This document shows, piece after piece, positions 21,461 through 33,304 of a stretch of 64,000 nt of DNA (positions are counted from its first letter, which is position 1; each line of letters opens with the position of its first letter). Under the pieces are notes generated by a model that was given only the letters and a program-made list of their open reading frames with translations, searched no databases and was not told the DNA's origin. The stretch comes from Apoda limacodes. Taxonomy: Eukaryota > Arthropoda > Insecta > Lepidoptera > Limacodidae. The position numbers were made by a program, and so were the translations under genes. The stretch spans positions 25,198,815-25,262,814 of the forward strand of contig OX291543.1 in the NCBI GenBank assembly GCA_946406115.1. Reading direction: 5' to 3'.

Positions 21461-21896
21461 GTTTACTTTCACTTCCTTTCATTCCATTTTTATTGCCCAT
21501 CTCGCCTCTATTTTATTTCTGCTTTTATTTCTGTTTTTATTTCGCTTTTATTTTATCTTATTTTCATTTTTTGTTTTATTTTTTGCTTCGTTTTTATTTT
21601 ATTTTAATTTCGCTCTTTTTCTTTTCTTTTGCTTTGTTTTTATTTTGTTTTTATTTGTTTTATTTTTCTGCTATTATTCTGGCGCCTACATATTATCTAC
21701 TGTTTTTTCGTAATCGCTTCTGGCGACAAAATTATTACCCACAAGGGGGCCTGAAAAGTAGGCCTCCTTTCTAATATTTCACCGGGGGTGTTCAGCACCC
21801 CTGAGCTTCTGCCCGGGTCATGGTGGGAGGTAAATTCCCCTCCCCCGACACCCGCACCTCAACACCCAATAGGGTGATAGAGAAGAGACCCACGTT
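21461..21896 (+). other. LINE 3' UTR: T-rich tract and three GC hairpins
   Basis: The first ~200 bases are very T-rich (repeated 'ttttatttc/ttttattttg'); open frames here are artefacts of composition. Three possible stem-loops follow: 21745-21767 (ggggGcc/ggcctcc), 21785-21801 (ggggtg/cacccc, loop ttcag) and 21825-21844 (gggagg/cctccc). Structured 3' ends are used by some non-LTR elements for recognition by their own reverse transcriptase; that role is inference here. Confidence 0.6.
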
Positions 21897-21955
21897 GGCG
21901 TTTTGAAGGCGGTGGATTGTTTTTTAATTGGTACTTGGAAATACATATGTCAGTA

Positions 21956-22131
21956 AAAATAAAGGGGTTATTCAAGAAGGGGCAAATAAGGGTTGTTTAG
22001 GGTCACCATTGCGCGAGTAAAGATCATGAATGGCGTCGTAACGATCCATAGTACACGACGACGCTACGTTTGACATGAGGCAGACCTTCTGCTTGTTTGC
22101 CCCCTAAGAGGAATAAAGTCGGCTCTCAATT
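21956..22131 (+). repeat. decayed LINE 3' tail (copy B)
   Basis: Counterpart of 10570-10745. Confidence 0.45.
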
Positions 22132-23046
22132 GGTGAAGATATCGGGTAGCATACACATAATAAGTTCCGTGTTAGAATTGCGCCGTTTGGTTTTCTAGTG
22201 ATTGGCAGACAACAGTCTACATTATGAAAACTACTGGACCGATTTCAATGAAACTTCCGCTATTCACTAAATTAACCCCAAAAAGTGCCGCCGCCGTCCC
22301 ATTTTTGTCCCACCGGCAAATTTGATCGTCTCTAACTTTTTATTTAGGTCCGTAAAACTTTTTGACTTTTAGTAATGTGTTGTTTTTATAAAATTTAAAA
22401 TGTTTTCAATTTTGTTTCAAGAATACTTAATGGAAACTTAAGTGCAAAAAAACTGTCTGTAATAAATGCACTAATAAAGAACATTATTTGTGCGATATTT
22501 GCTCGTAAACTTCGTGTTTCTAGTGTTAAAAGCTAATCAATAAAAAATCTGATCTCTATTTGCTGAGAAATATATTAACAAATCTGATACTCATACAAAT
22601 ATACCAACTTATGTACATACATACACTTATGAGATTTGGCACGTCCATTTGTTTAAAAGCTCGCTCAAACAATCATTTAAGAATATTTTGCAATTCTAAC
22701 AATAATACATACATACGGGTCAAATTGATAATCCTATTTTAAAGTCGGTTAATAACAAAAACGCAATAATATCACTTTTTACACACGCTTGAGTGACGGC
22801 AGACCTACTTGTGTACCAAATTAAATTAGCAGACATCCTTTCAGTGATGGTTGATTCACCAAAAATTCCGTTACGTGTTAAAGCAATTATCGTATTAGGC
22901 GTATAGATGCTTACGGTTATTCTACGAGAATGCACAGTGGCAGGTTATTTTTTGATTTCGGTAAACGAAACCACATTGTCAGTTTCACCATTTGGATCAA
23001 AATGACTACAATGTTGCACTTATGATATGATATCGTTTCATAATAC

Positions 23047-23069
23047 ATATATATATATATATATATATA
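23047..23069. repeat. (AT)n microsatellite (copy B)
   Basis: Two bases shorter than the run in copy A. Confidence 0.9.
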
Positions 23070-23272
23070 CTTATTTTTAAGTTTAAGAAAGCGTTTTCTT
23101 GCGAGTGTGATTTAAATGTTTTCGCTTTCGTCGGGTCAGCTGTTTAAAATAAATAGGAAAATTATGTGTATCAAATAATATATTATGTATAATACACATA
23201 GGCTAAGTTTTAATTATTTTAACTTATTTTAATTTTTATGTTTCAATTTGTATGGATTGTAATTTTAATCTA

Positions 23273-23589
23273 CGATTCGCGGCTCCTCGCAGCAGGCTTC
23301 ATACAAACGAATTTCTTATTTGTTTTTGACATTTACTGATCAATCACTGTTAAATTTCGTAGTCATAATTCCAAGCCAAATACCTATGTCTTTAGTTTTC
23401 CGAAATCTTGTTAAATGTTTTTCTTAACTATTCTTTTTTGAAAATTAGAATTACTTTTGAACTATACACTTTAATAGAAAACCGGCACACTGCGAACCTG
23501 TCTTCAAAATTTCGTGGTGTTTAATCAGCAAGTGTCAAAAATAAGTAAGAAATTCGTTTGTATGAAGCACGCTGAGAGGCGCTCCGAAG
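23273..23589. mobile_element. MITE with ~85-bp terminal inverted repeats (copy B)
   Basis: Counterpart of 11889-12205, with no difference noticed. Confidence 0.7.
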
Positions 23590-24084
23590 CTATACACTTC
23601 ATACTTCATCATAAGCAGTGTTGCAGTGTCGAGCTCACCACCTGTCACGCAGAACTAAAGTGGTTGGTAAAAAGAGTCTGTTCCCCAAATTGTGACCCAA
23701 CCACTAGTTAACTCCCTCCATTTTTTACGGCAAAGCTTCTTCGGATCCGCTTAGCAGATCTGACTTTAAACTAATGATTGTATTCTTCGGGAATGGTTCA
23801 GACCCTGAAAAACGTAAAAACACGATTAAAGAACTTTGTTTAATAAAAAAATCCTAAACTGACCCCTTTTACTGTTTACTGTTAGGTACCTACTATATGT
23901 TTTGGTAAAGAAATCTTCTAAGTTCTAAGAAAGTTCTATCTGCTATTAGTTTACAATTCTGCTGAAGTATAGCCGTGATAGTGCTTTAAACCCTAAGAAA
24001 AAGCATTTTTGTATAACAATGATGTATAATAAACTATTAATTTTTTCATGTATTTAAATGAAAATCTCAGTGAGTTAACATGTA

Positions 24085-24631
24085 TAGGGTGGGCTGAAAA
24101 GTTCGTAGGCTGACACATAGATGACGCTACAAGTATTATATCTATAATTATGATTTTTATTCAGCCCCAACCCTCAAAAGACACGTGTATAAATTTGACA
24201 TCTGTCAATTATTTTATTTTGTTTGTGAGTTAAAGCATTTTGAGTGTAGCAACTTTTGTTAGTTTGAAAAAATGGATAAAAAGGAAGGAATGTCATGTAT
24301 TAATAAAGCTTTGCTTTTTGGCGAAAATAAATACAATTGAAGCTAAGGCTTGGCTTGATAAACATTATTCTGACTTTGCACCAGGAAAATCAACCGTTCA
24401 GAAGTGTTTTGCTAAGTTTAAACGAGGCGAAAGTAGCACCGAGGACAATGCACGCAGTGGACGCCCCAAAGAGGCTGTTACCGACGAAAACAAAAAAAAA
24501 AATCCAAAAAATAATTTTGGATCACCGTAAAGTGAAGTTGGTGAGACCTGAAATATATTAAAGGGACGTGTTGGACATATTGTGAATGAATATTTAGGTA
24601 TGCACCAGCTATGTTCAAAGTGGGTGCAAGC
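24085..24631 (+). pseudogene. mariner-family transposase, 5' fragment (copy B)
   Basis: Same truncated and frameshifted mariner as in copy A, with the same A-run frameshift. The shared defects show that the element was already dead before the block was duplicated. Confidence 0.85.
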
Positions 24632-24633
24632 TC

Positions 24634-24880
24634 ATTCGCAATCGCAACCGCGTAATGGGGAACTCCCCTCCTGGCGCTGACTTACTTTCGGGTTCGAGGC
24701 TCACGCTGGTCGAAGGGACGACCCCAAGAGCGACAACCCAAGTCGAGGGTCCCCCCGAGGGGAGCCCTTGAGCGTTGGGCGCTAGATGGGCTGAGACCCC
24801 TTTAGAGTCTCGCCCCAAAAGCCCGGTGAAGCAGTAATGGCTGCATCAGCTAACTGCATAGTCAGATCAGAAAAAAAAAA
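24634..24880 (+). mobile_element. GC-rich poly-A-tailed retroposon fragment (copy B)
   Basis: Counterpart of 13250-13496, with the same junctions. Confidence 0.55.
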
Positions 24881-24885
24881 CTCAC

Positions 24886-25083
24886 GTAGGTATTAATAAT
24901 TCTGTGGTAACGGTGCTACTGAATCCGGCGCGAGCAAATTGTTTTGAAATTTCTGATTTGATGTTGGATCCTTGTAATGATCCCAAAAAAAAACGATATG
25001 ATGGATATTTTTTACCAGTTTCCAATAATCCTAGAATTCTTGCAATGAATGATAGAATTCTTTCTTATCATCTTACGACATAA
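24886..25083 (+). pseudogene. unassigned coding-like fragment (copy B)
   Basis: Counterpart of 13502-13699. A T-to-C change replaces Phe with Leu in 'NNPRI[F/L]AMND'. Family unknown. Confidence 0.3.
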
Positions 25084-25413
25084 GTAGTTACGTAAAAGTA
25101 AATCGCTTGCAATTTAACTTCATTCATATACATATGTGGGTATATCTTGTATATACATATGTGGGTATATCTTGCATATGCCACTCCCTCACCTGAATAG
25201 ATGATGATCTGTGAATAAATAGGCCATTGTACTTATTCTCAACGCTTCACAAGCAGAAACAAAGCAAGCTGTCGGACTTTGATTAGTAACGTCGGTGGCA
25301 GTGGTTAGCAATACAAAGCGAATCAAATTATGGTTAGTAGATAGGTGTATACCCATGCAATGTTTTGGAGATGTAACTATACGCAACACCGCCTAATAAT
25401 ATAATACAAGCTT

Positions 25414-25599
25414 CCAGCAGAGATTTTCTCTAGGGACTACACTATAGGGTCTTTGGGGTTATTTAGAATAGGTGTGATTCGACTTTGAAAGGGTGTAGTA
25501 CAACGCACCAATAATGTTCCTGGTGTTGCAAGCGTTCATAGGCTGCGGTAATCAATTCACATCAAGTAAAGCGTAAGATTGTTTGTCACTTTTGCGGAA
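25414..25599 (+). repeat. decayed LINE 3' tail (copy B)
   Basis: Counterpart of 14030-14215. Confidence 0.5.
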
Positions 25600-25726
25600 T
25601 AAAAAACATAAACTTATAGGGAGGCTACAAAAAAACAGTAGGTACCTACTTACACATGTTCAATACATACAAGTATAGGCAAAAATTGTTATAAATTAAT
25701 TATGTATTGTAAAAGTAGTCTCGAGT

Positions 25727-26494
25727 CTAATGATCTGCGATAGGCATACCTACCAATAAGTAGCCTCCACCATTAGGATTTCGTTTGATTAGGGAGCCTC
25801 CATTTTTAGAAGTTAGTTTGATTAGGGAGCTTTCACTTTTAAAAGTTAGTTTGATTAGGAAGCCTCCACTTTTAGAAATTAGTTTGATTAGGAAGCCTCC
25901 GCTTTTAGGAGTTAGTTTGATTAGGAAGCTTCCACTTTTAGAAGTTAGTTGGATTAGGGAGTCTCCACCGTTAAAAGTTAGTTTGATTAGGGAGCCTCCA
26001 CTTTTAAAAGTTAGTTTGATTAGGAAGCCTCCACTTTTAAAAGTTAGTTTGATTAGGAAGCCTCCACTTTTAGAAATTAGTTTGATTAGGAAGCCTCCAC
26101 TTTTACAAGTTAGTTTGATTAGGGAGTCTCCACCGTTAAAAGTTAGTTTGATTAGAGAGCCTCCACTTTTAAAAGTTAGTTTGATTAGGAAGTCTCCACT
26201 TTTAGAAGTTAGTTTGATTAGGAAGCCTCCACTTTTAGGAGTTAGTTTGATTAGGAAGTCTCCACCGTTACAAGTTAGTTTGATTAGGGAGCTTTCACTT
26301 TTAATAGTTAGTATGATTAGGAAGCTTCCACTTTTAGAAGTTAGTTTGATTAGGGAGTCTCCACTTTTAAAAGTTAGTTTGATTAGGAAGTCTCCACTTT
26401 TAAAAGTTAGTTTGATTAGGAAGCCTCCACTTTTAGAAGTTAGTTTGATAAGGTAGTCTCCACTATTCATGCAGTAATAGCAATGAACGGTCAT
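25727..26494 (-). CDS. hypothetical 255-aa protein made of 11-residue repeats (copy B)
   Basis: Minus-strand frame equivalent to 14343-15110, same length and same repeat order. Differences are Ser2 to Thr, one Gly to Ser and one Tyr to Phe, plus a silent change. In this copy the opposite strand is also open for 223 codons (25785-26456) because the TAG of copy A is AAG here. Same caveat: a 33-bp repeat keeps frames open without selection. Confidence 0.25.
   Translation of the reverse strand: MTVHCYYCMNSGDYLIKLTSKSGGFLIKLTFKSGDFLIKLTFKSGDSLIKLTSKSGSFLIILTIKSESSLIKLTCNGGDFLIKLTPKSGGFLIKLTSKSGDFLIKLTFKSGGSLIKLTFNGGDSLIKLTCKSGGFLIKLISKSGGFLIKLTFKSGGFLIKLTFKSGGSLIKLTFNGGDSLIQLTSKSGSFLIKLTPKSGGFLIKLISKSGGFLIKLTFKSESSLIKLTSKNGGSLIKRNPNGGGYLLVGMPIADH
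25779..26459. repeat. 33-bp minisatellite, ~20 units (copy B)
   Basis: Same unit, number and order as in copy A. The array lengths are identical, which is notable for a minisatellite and points to very recent common origin or to two alleles. Confidence 0.9.
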
Positions 26495-27180
26495 GAAATT
26501 AACATCGTATTTACGAATTCCACTTCTAGTATTATTCTCTATTATATGTGTTTTTCGTATAATAAAGGTACTAGTTTCTAAAGTACGACATTAACACAAG
26601 TCTAATCCGTACTACTTAGTTTTTAAAATATGTTTAGTTCATACAATAAAACATATTGTTACTCAGTATAAAAAATAGAAAAAAAAACCGCGGCTCGCCC
26701 AAATACTTTGTACCTACACAAAAAATTTTCAACAAGAGTTTTTCTATTTACATTAAGATAGCTTAACAATAAAGTTAATCTAAAAGTAAACATACTTTTA
26801 GTGACTAATATTAGTTGTGCCTTATTTCGCACGGTTTGTCCACATTTCTAGTTAAATAAACATGTAGATATGAAGCTAATCTCTTTTTATCTTTATCTGA
26901 ATACACATATCTATTTAAAAAAGCAACGACTGTCTGTCAGTTCATCATTTAAAAATGAATTTTAATCATTCCGAAGGTTTTATTTTACAACAGGCGTCTA
27001 TCGTTTCTAATTATTAACCGAGTTGAAAAAAGATGCAGGTTTTTAATTCGGATTTTCATCATAGATAGACGGATTTGCAAAGACAACTCTTCAACTGTAC
27101 ACTCAAAAGCAATTCGTCACTCAAAAGTAAAAACTTAAAAAATTAAACAAAAAAAACCAACCGGCTTCAAAAATATGCAC

Positions 27181-27341
27181 TAAAAAGGTAAAAATAATTA
27201 CTTATTTCCATAAATCTGAGTGAATTACAGTTTGAATTGGTGTTTATGTAGTACCTAACAGTTTATCACTTGCATGAAACCAACTTCAAACTGTAATTCA
27301 GATCAGATTTATGGAAATAAGTAATTATTTTTACCTTTTTA
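27181..27341. mobile_element. 161-bp hairpin MITE (copy B)
   Basis: Counterpart of 15797-15957 with a better-paired stem. Confidence 0.7.
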
Positions 27342-27684
27342 GGTCAAAGTCACAAGTATGCTGTAAGTCTCTGTAATGAGGAAATCCACAAGAGAACTAA
27401 AGTCATCAATATACCTTGCAGAATCAGCAAGCTAAACCAATTATAGTTGCGTGCTGGTAACGTCTGTCTGAGGCCCGATGGCCAATGGCGCTGACGTGTG
27501 TCCTAGAGTGAAGACCGCGTACCAGACGGCGAAGCATGGCACGGCCCAATGGACCAATAATCTTAAAGGGATGGCGGGTGGTTGCTGGATGCTGAAGGGA
27601 GGAGACCTGGAGAAATGTTGCGCCATGAAGAGGCTTAGGTCCAGCAGGCTTATGGACAAAAATAACCTGATATGATGGTATTAT

Positions 27685-28344
27685 TATGGTGAAGAGAGGC
27701 GCTTTGGTCCATTTCAGAAGTTATTTAAAAGGGGGTGTAAAAGTTTGTATGGGACGTGAATGTTGCCGCACAGCTAAAGAGCTAATACATATATGTAATC
27801 ATGGTGGTAGTGCTAATAATTACATTGCAACATTAATCTATGCATAGATGTGTATGTATATGTAGAATATTTCAAGCGTATCAAGTGCAGGTGGCAGTAA
27901 TATACGGGCCACAAGTACGTAAACAGTTGTGCCAATCATGACCTTATATCCCGTAACAGGTGTCTACAATATTGGATTTCAAAACATCTGTCTTCTGTTT
28001 TACATCGAGTGAAATTGAATCTACTATATTTTATTTTACCAATTGTTTAAATATATGAAATAGACCACACTCTTACAGTTTGTTTTAAGGGTTTCGTAGC
28101 CGTATGACGAAGTCGGAACCCTTTGAGTTTTATTATGCATGACCATTCGTTCGTATGTGACAGCCTTATATTTCTGCTATCTTTCCATTAATGCTAATGA
28201 AATCATACAAGCAGGTGTCTTATGTGAACCGACATATATAGATTCATTGAGAAATTTAGATAATAAAATTTAGGGTATCTCCGTCCATCCATCTCTATGT
28301 AATTGAATGTATGAGGTGTAATTGGATACATCATTATAAAGGCA
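27685..28344. other. non-coding stretch, no gene seen
   Basis: Sequence just right of the duplication. Around 28090-28140 there is a 'gtttcgtagccgtatgacgaagtcggaaccc' type fragment of the dispersed 'gggttccg' repeat. No gene. Confidence 0.45.
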
Positions 28345-28700
28345 CTATAGCTTTTGCCAGCGGCTCCGCCCGCCTTAATTTGGTTATCGGCGTGTCATTT
28401 TTATAGCAACTCATTGATTATACCACTATACTAAAGAAGTAAGTTATAGCAAGCTATAGCTGCAGCTATAGTTCGTTTAAGTGGGATTCGCTAATAGTTA
28501 CTCCCGCGGGAGCTTTTGAATTTTCCGGGATAAAATTATCATTCTCCGTGTCTTTAACTATCCCTGTGCAAAATTGAAGCTCAATTGGATGTTCCGTTGC
28601 CGGGTGTTCGACTTACAAACGTTACAGTTTGTATTAGTATTTTCCGGGATAAAAAGTAGCCTATGTTTTTCTCCGTGTCTGAGGTTTTGAGTGCTAAGGA
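28345..28700 (-). mobile_element. worn Helitron-like repeat fragments
   Basis: 'Gccagcggctccgcccgcc' and 'agctatagctgcagctatag' are the reverse complement of the 3' half of the element at 780-1038. 'Ttgaagctcaattggatgttc' and 'cgggataaaaagtagcctatg' belong to a second related family also seen near 53085-53180. Termini are not intact. Confidence 0.5.
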
Positions 28701-29189
28701 GAAAAGGAGAAATAACAGGATCACTGTGAAAGAGCAATAGGGACCCCTGGGGGTTAAATTGACTGTTGAATCCTGAAAACAAAGTTGCCTATAGTAGTAC
28801 GCAGTCGGTAATTTAAAATTATTGTTATGTGCATTATTGTGCATGACTATATTTATGGGGTTGCTAGTAATTATTACTTAGTAAATATTTAAATAGATTC
28901 TACTTACTTTGCCAAATTAACTAATCAGAATTAAAGACAAAAAGTGAAAGTTAAAACAGAAACAAGGTCATCTGTCTATTGCATCTAGTAATTTTGTTGT
29001 TGTGTGTGAGTGACCTTCTTCCAAATGAGAAGTATTTTGTAGGATGAATCATAGACTACTTTGTTTGGTTTTCTAAATCGAAACTTGTGATTAAAATATG
29101 TATATCTAATCTTTAGGCAGGAACTATGGTTGCATCTGTGCCTCAACAATTGTTTGTCCACAGTACAGGGTCAGAGGATTATTATTTGA
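28701..29189. other. non-coding stretch, no gene seen
   Basis: AT-rich with no supported feature. Confidence 0.4.
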
Positions 29190-29345
29190 AAAAGGAGGCT
29201 AAGGCCATAGTCCACCACGCTTGGCACTGGGCGGCGGGAATTTTCAGAAGTTGTCGAATTAGAGGCCACTTGGCTGTCAGCCCATATAGTGTCTGACACG
29301 CGTAATAAAGCCCATAAAGTGTGACTGCTGTCATATAATAATCGA
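29190..29345 (-). repeat. SINE-like dispersed repeat fragment
   Basis: 'Aaggaggctaaggccatagt' followed by 'ccaccacgcttggcactggg' matches the start of the repeat at 2634-2765. Two overlapping ~100-codon frames cross it on the minus strand but read as repeat-derived nonsense. Confidence 0.5.
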
Positions 29346-31639
29346 AGAATAAGAAACTGACAGCAGGAATAAAAACTTTTAAGACTTTTACGCATTTGTA
29401 TTTGCTTATTTTGTATTTTCCAGGTTTCACACGCAAAAAACTTCTTTGGGCTCTCGATATTTTGGCCAAATTGCACAAACTAACTGTGGACAAGGAAGTT
29501 TAAGAACTCCATTTAAAATGGGAACCCTGGATGACATAAACATAATTTAAATTCTAGTTATCTAAATATGAAATTAAATTTAAGTAGGTACCTATGGTAA
29601 CAAATTAATTGAATAAAAAATATTAAAATCCTAGGAGCAAACTTTCATTTGAGCACTGGGTGTCACATACACCTGGCCGGGGGGCAGACTCCCGACAAAA
29701 ACCCAATTTCAATAAATATTTCGTATAAGTCAATAATTTTTAATACTTACATTGATGCCGAAATTCCAGTTAAATTGTAACTGAGCGTCGAGAGTTACCC
29801 CAATGGCCTTAAGAAATTTCACATCATGTCTTTTATCCTATATATATACACAACAAAAACTTACCTGTTTTCGTCTTTACTGTACTATTAACAACGCACT
29901 GAATTTATTTATATTTACCTGTTTTACCCCAGATAAGGTAATGTAGTTCCTTACACTTACATACCCGTATAAACGGTGTAAGAGTTTTTTTTTAAATTTT
30001 AAATTGTCCAAGTTTAAATATTCTCCACATTCAAACGTTTCCAATTTCAAAGTTTTCATTTTCTCATTTATTATGTTGACACATTAATATTTAAATTATT
30101 TCCTATTATCCCATATTGTGTTATTTTCTATGGGGTAGTACGGTCGCGTGCAAAATTATTTTTGATCAGTGAGTCAGTTTGTTGGAAATTTTAAGGCTGG
30201 GTTGCACCCACAGAACAGATAAAGATTGCATCAACTAACTTTGATGTTAACTGGTCGCCAAAAATGGGAGATTGTATGAAAATTTCTATTGACAGCTATT
30301 TTTAAAGTTAACCGGGTAGTGGTTTGCTAAATAGCTGACTATGCAAATTTACATAAAATCTCTCATTCACCAAGAGTTGGTGCAACTCAGCCATAAAATT
30401 ACCATCAAACTTACTCATTTGTACATTTCAACACATTTTCTTACATATTTATACATGCAACACTTTTTTAAGATGGCGAAAAATATATAAAAAAGTTAAA
30501 ATATAAAAAAATCTTTTTTTGAGAACGAACTTTTCTGACCCGGTGTTCATAAATTAAAACTAAAACTTTTGCCATATTGAAATGGTGTAAACTTACAACG
30601 AGACTAGCGACCAAACACTGGGTCAAAAAATTATGTGTACTGTGCGGATTTTTTAACAAATAATACAAAATACAAAAAAAATTGGATGGTCTCACACAAG
30701 TAGACAAACGATAGCTATAGCTAACTTACTACTATATATATAATCAAGGAGTTGCATGAAATCTAACGCCGGTAATCGACTTTGGCGCAAGCGCAACCGC
30801 AAGTAAAGCTATTATTCCTATATTTTTCGTATAAAGTATAATTTCTTTACTTTAATGAGTTTATTTATTTTTGCTTAAATATGTTAGTAAATGTTAAGTT
30901 GTATTTTATACAAAAGATATACACACCTTTTTCTATTTATATTTTTAGCATTTAAAAGCTTTTGCCTTGTGTGTCAAATTGTACTTTTTCGAAAACTGTA
31001 CGTACGTAGTTTGTACAATCTATAATTTGGAAAAAAAAGAGATTCGGAAAATTCAGAATTTATAAAATTAATTTATTGAACAAATAAGATTAGGTATATC
31101 ACAGAATTTGGAAATCGTATAGGGTGGAAAACTGTGAATTAGTACCTACCTCAACGCTGACACCGTATAAACACTTCTACCTTTCTCCCTTCACCTATAT
31201 TTTCTCTCTCTTCCACATAGACACATATTATAATATACATATACATACACAAATACATACATACAAAAATACAGACCCACATTCATTATTTTTATTCAAG
31301 TAGTCAGTTATCTAGATTAGGCAGAATTAAGAATTACAACAGTGCAACTTTGACCTTCTGACCTTGGGTGTTTGGTCGCTGGTGTCGTTGTTAGTTAACG
31401 CCATTTCAATATGGCGACTCTGAATAGTTACAAATTAAGTTTGTTGCACTATTACAACGTGATATTCAAGGTGCTTTCCCTAGGTTTCTAGAACTTTTAA
31501 ATTTCGATAGTATAAACATCTAGTGGTTTGCTGAAATTTGAGGGGCCGATTAAGTTTAAAAATAGCTGACTATGCAAATTATTATATGTGCAACCCTTCC
31601 TTAAAGATTATAAATCGAAGTTGCACAGTTTTGTTTACT
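29346..31639. other. non-coding stretch, no gene seen
   Basis: About 2.3 kb. Three spots carry similar short phrases ('agctgactatgcaaattta' near 30332 and 'agctgactatgcaaattatt' near 31565, both followed by 'tgcaac'), so part is repeat-derived. Chance open frames near 29877 and 30468 (minus) lack motifs. Confidence 0.45.
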
Positions 31640-32000
31640 GACTTCAAAAAAGAAGGAGGATAATATGTTTGACTGTATATATTTTTTTTATGTAAGTTCA
31701 GCGATTTCTGCGTTAATTGTGGTTTTAAAATTCTGTTTTTTTTTGAAAGAGTATATATACTCCTGAGGTGGCCCTATTGTCATCAGTCAGGATCTGATGA
31801 TAAATTTTCAGAGAAATCGAGCGCAAAAGACCATTTTATAGGTTCTTTCCAGTTATTTTATGTCTCCCATCGCATAACTTTATCGTTTGCGAACCGATTT
31901 TGTCGATTTTTACATATGCGGAATGGGCTACCTCCAAAATGGTCCCATTCAAATTTGATAAGTATCGGACCGGAGAGCCAGAGTTAGGTTAGAAATTCCA
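31640..32000 (+). repeat. dispersed repeat of unknown class
   Basis: 'Ctacctccaaaatggtccca' and 'ttcaaatttgataagtatcgg' followed by 'gagagccagagttag' recur at 41110-41180 in glutaredoxin intron 1. The segment at 31755-31905 resembles the 3' UTR of an insect retroelement, but I cannot name it. Confidence 0.4.
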
Positions 32001-33304
32001 TCATTAGTAACAAAGGTACTGATCCTTATTATTTATCCTCAATTTTTTTGGATTAGTTTAATTTTTTTCCCGTTTATGTTTTTGATGGGATTCATTTTTA
32101 AGGAAGCCCAACATTTCTGTAGATCGAAATTAACGTTTAAATTAATTTTTTTTCTCTCTCGAGTTGGTGTTTTCTCGGCTATAGTAGTTAAACATTACAA
32201 ATGATTTCCACCTAGTCTACTTTTTAGGCAGCGAAAACAATTTACGTTACTTATATATTTATTTACCACTTAGATGCGAAACAATGGCGGTCCTTTTGAT
32301 ACTCCCTGCCGATCTTCTAATTCAGTAACTGTTATATCAGAACGAGTATTGGTCTGAGGTGATTTTTTTTGTTTGACATCTACATTAATTCTCTGAATGG
32401 GACATTTGAGGCCGTTTTGTTTGTAAGAATTAAAGCACGGAAATTTAAATACAAAAGGTTTAATTTAAATTTTATTACAAGTCAGTTATAAAAAATATTT
32501 ATTTATTTTATTAATTATTGTACATAGGGTTATTACAGAACAATAGAAAAACAAAGTCAAATGGTATTCAGTATTAATTTTAACTTATACGGAACCCTAA
32601 AAACACTGACCGAATAGTTGCCAATTAAATTTTGAAATAAATTACATGCAACGACCTTCGCTATTAGGTGGTTTTGCCAACGGCAATCATGAATCATCTA
32701 CTAGGTATACCTATTTATTGTAAGTTTGCATAACCGTCGCCGCCTGTTTCGTAAGCTTCCCATCCTTACCCCAGGTCATAGAGGTTGTAAAATTACATCA
32801 CTAAAGTTGCAAACATACTTACGGCCTATGATGTTGTGCGGTCACGGTATCCTATAGACAGATAGTAAAAATACATAAAGAAAACAGAACAGTACAGTAC
32901 AGTTCCTTATAGGTGTTGTCCTAATGAAAAGCGAATACGCGACCAGAGCAAGTTCGCGCAACTTTTGGTCGCAACGAACGCAAAATCAAATATACTAGAT
33001 GTGAATGAGTGTACAGGCACTTTGCCAATTTGTGATTTGATAAAAATCTTATCAGCTTAAAAAAATTACTCTGCAAAATGATATTTGGAGAAAAAATAAT
33101 ACTTAAAGATTAACGTAAAGATGACTACAAAAATCGTCTCAGCACATAAGTGGAGTATGATTGCAAAAAATCTAAATACACCGAGTATCTTTATTACCTT
33201 TAAATCAGATTTTCACATAAAGTCAATGATCAAAAATGATCTCGCAAGATACAGAGATACTTACCGAAAAGTCGAAATTAATTGATAATTAGGAAGCTCG
33301 TGTC
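32001..33304. other. non-coding stretch, no gene seen
   Basis: AT-rich. 'Gttgtcctaatgaaaagcg' near 32920 recalls a similar motif near 2113. No gene. Confidence 0.4.

Larger units (their letters stand above)
16301..21896 (+). mobile_element. Jockey-type non-LTR retrotransposon (LINE), near full length
   Basis: A 5.6-kb unit: 5' leader, a gag-like ORF1 with three zinc knuckles, an ORF2 with AP-endonuclease and reverse transcriptase, a T-rich 3' UTR, and a GC-rich end with three hairpins. It is much more GC-rich than its surroundings. No terminal poly-A and no target-site duplication are visible. Both ends coincide with the edges of the duplicated blocks A and B, so the true element termini may lie slightly inside. 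The CAT-rich stretch at 16301-16335 may not belong to it. Jockey-clade assignment comes from domain order and motif style, not a tree. Confidence 0.85.
21897..27684. repeat. segmental duplication, copy B (5788 bp)
   Basis: Direct repeat of 10511-16300. It begins immediately after the LINE 3' end and ends where unrelated sequence starts ('tatggtgaagagaggcg'). All elements described in copy A recur here in the same order. At the two hairpin positions and at the minisatellite TAG, copy B has the more canonical base, suggesting copy A carries the derived changes there. Confidence 0.9.

Noticed and set aside
21453..21774. Phenylalanine-rich open frames after LINE ORF2
   Set aside because: They come from the T-rich 3' UTR (TTT codons) and look like membrane proteins only because of composition.
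28558..28844. Overlapping minus-strand frames of 74 and 87 codons
   Set aside because: They cover Helitron-like repeat sequence shared with 53085-53180.
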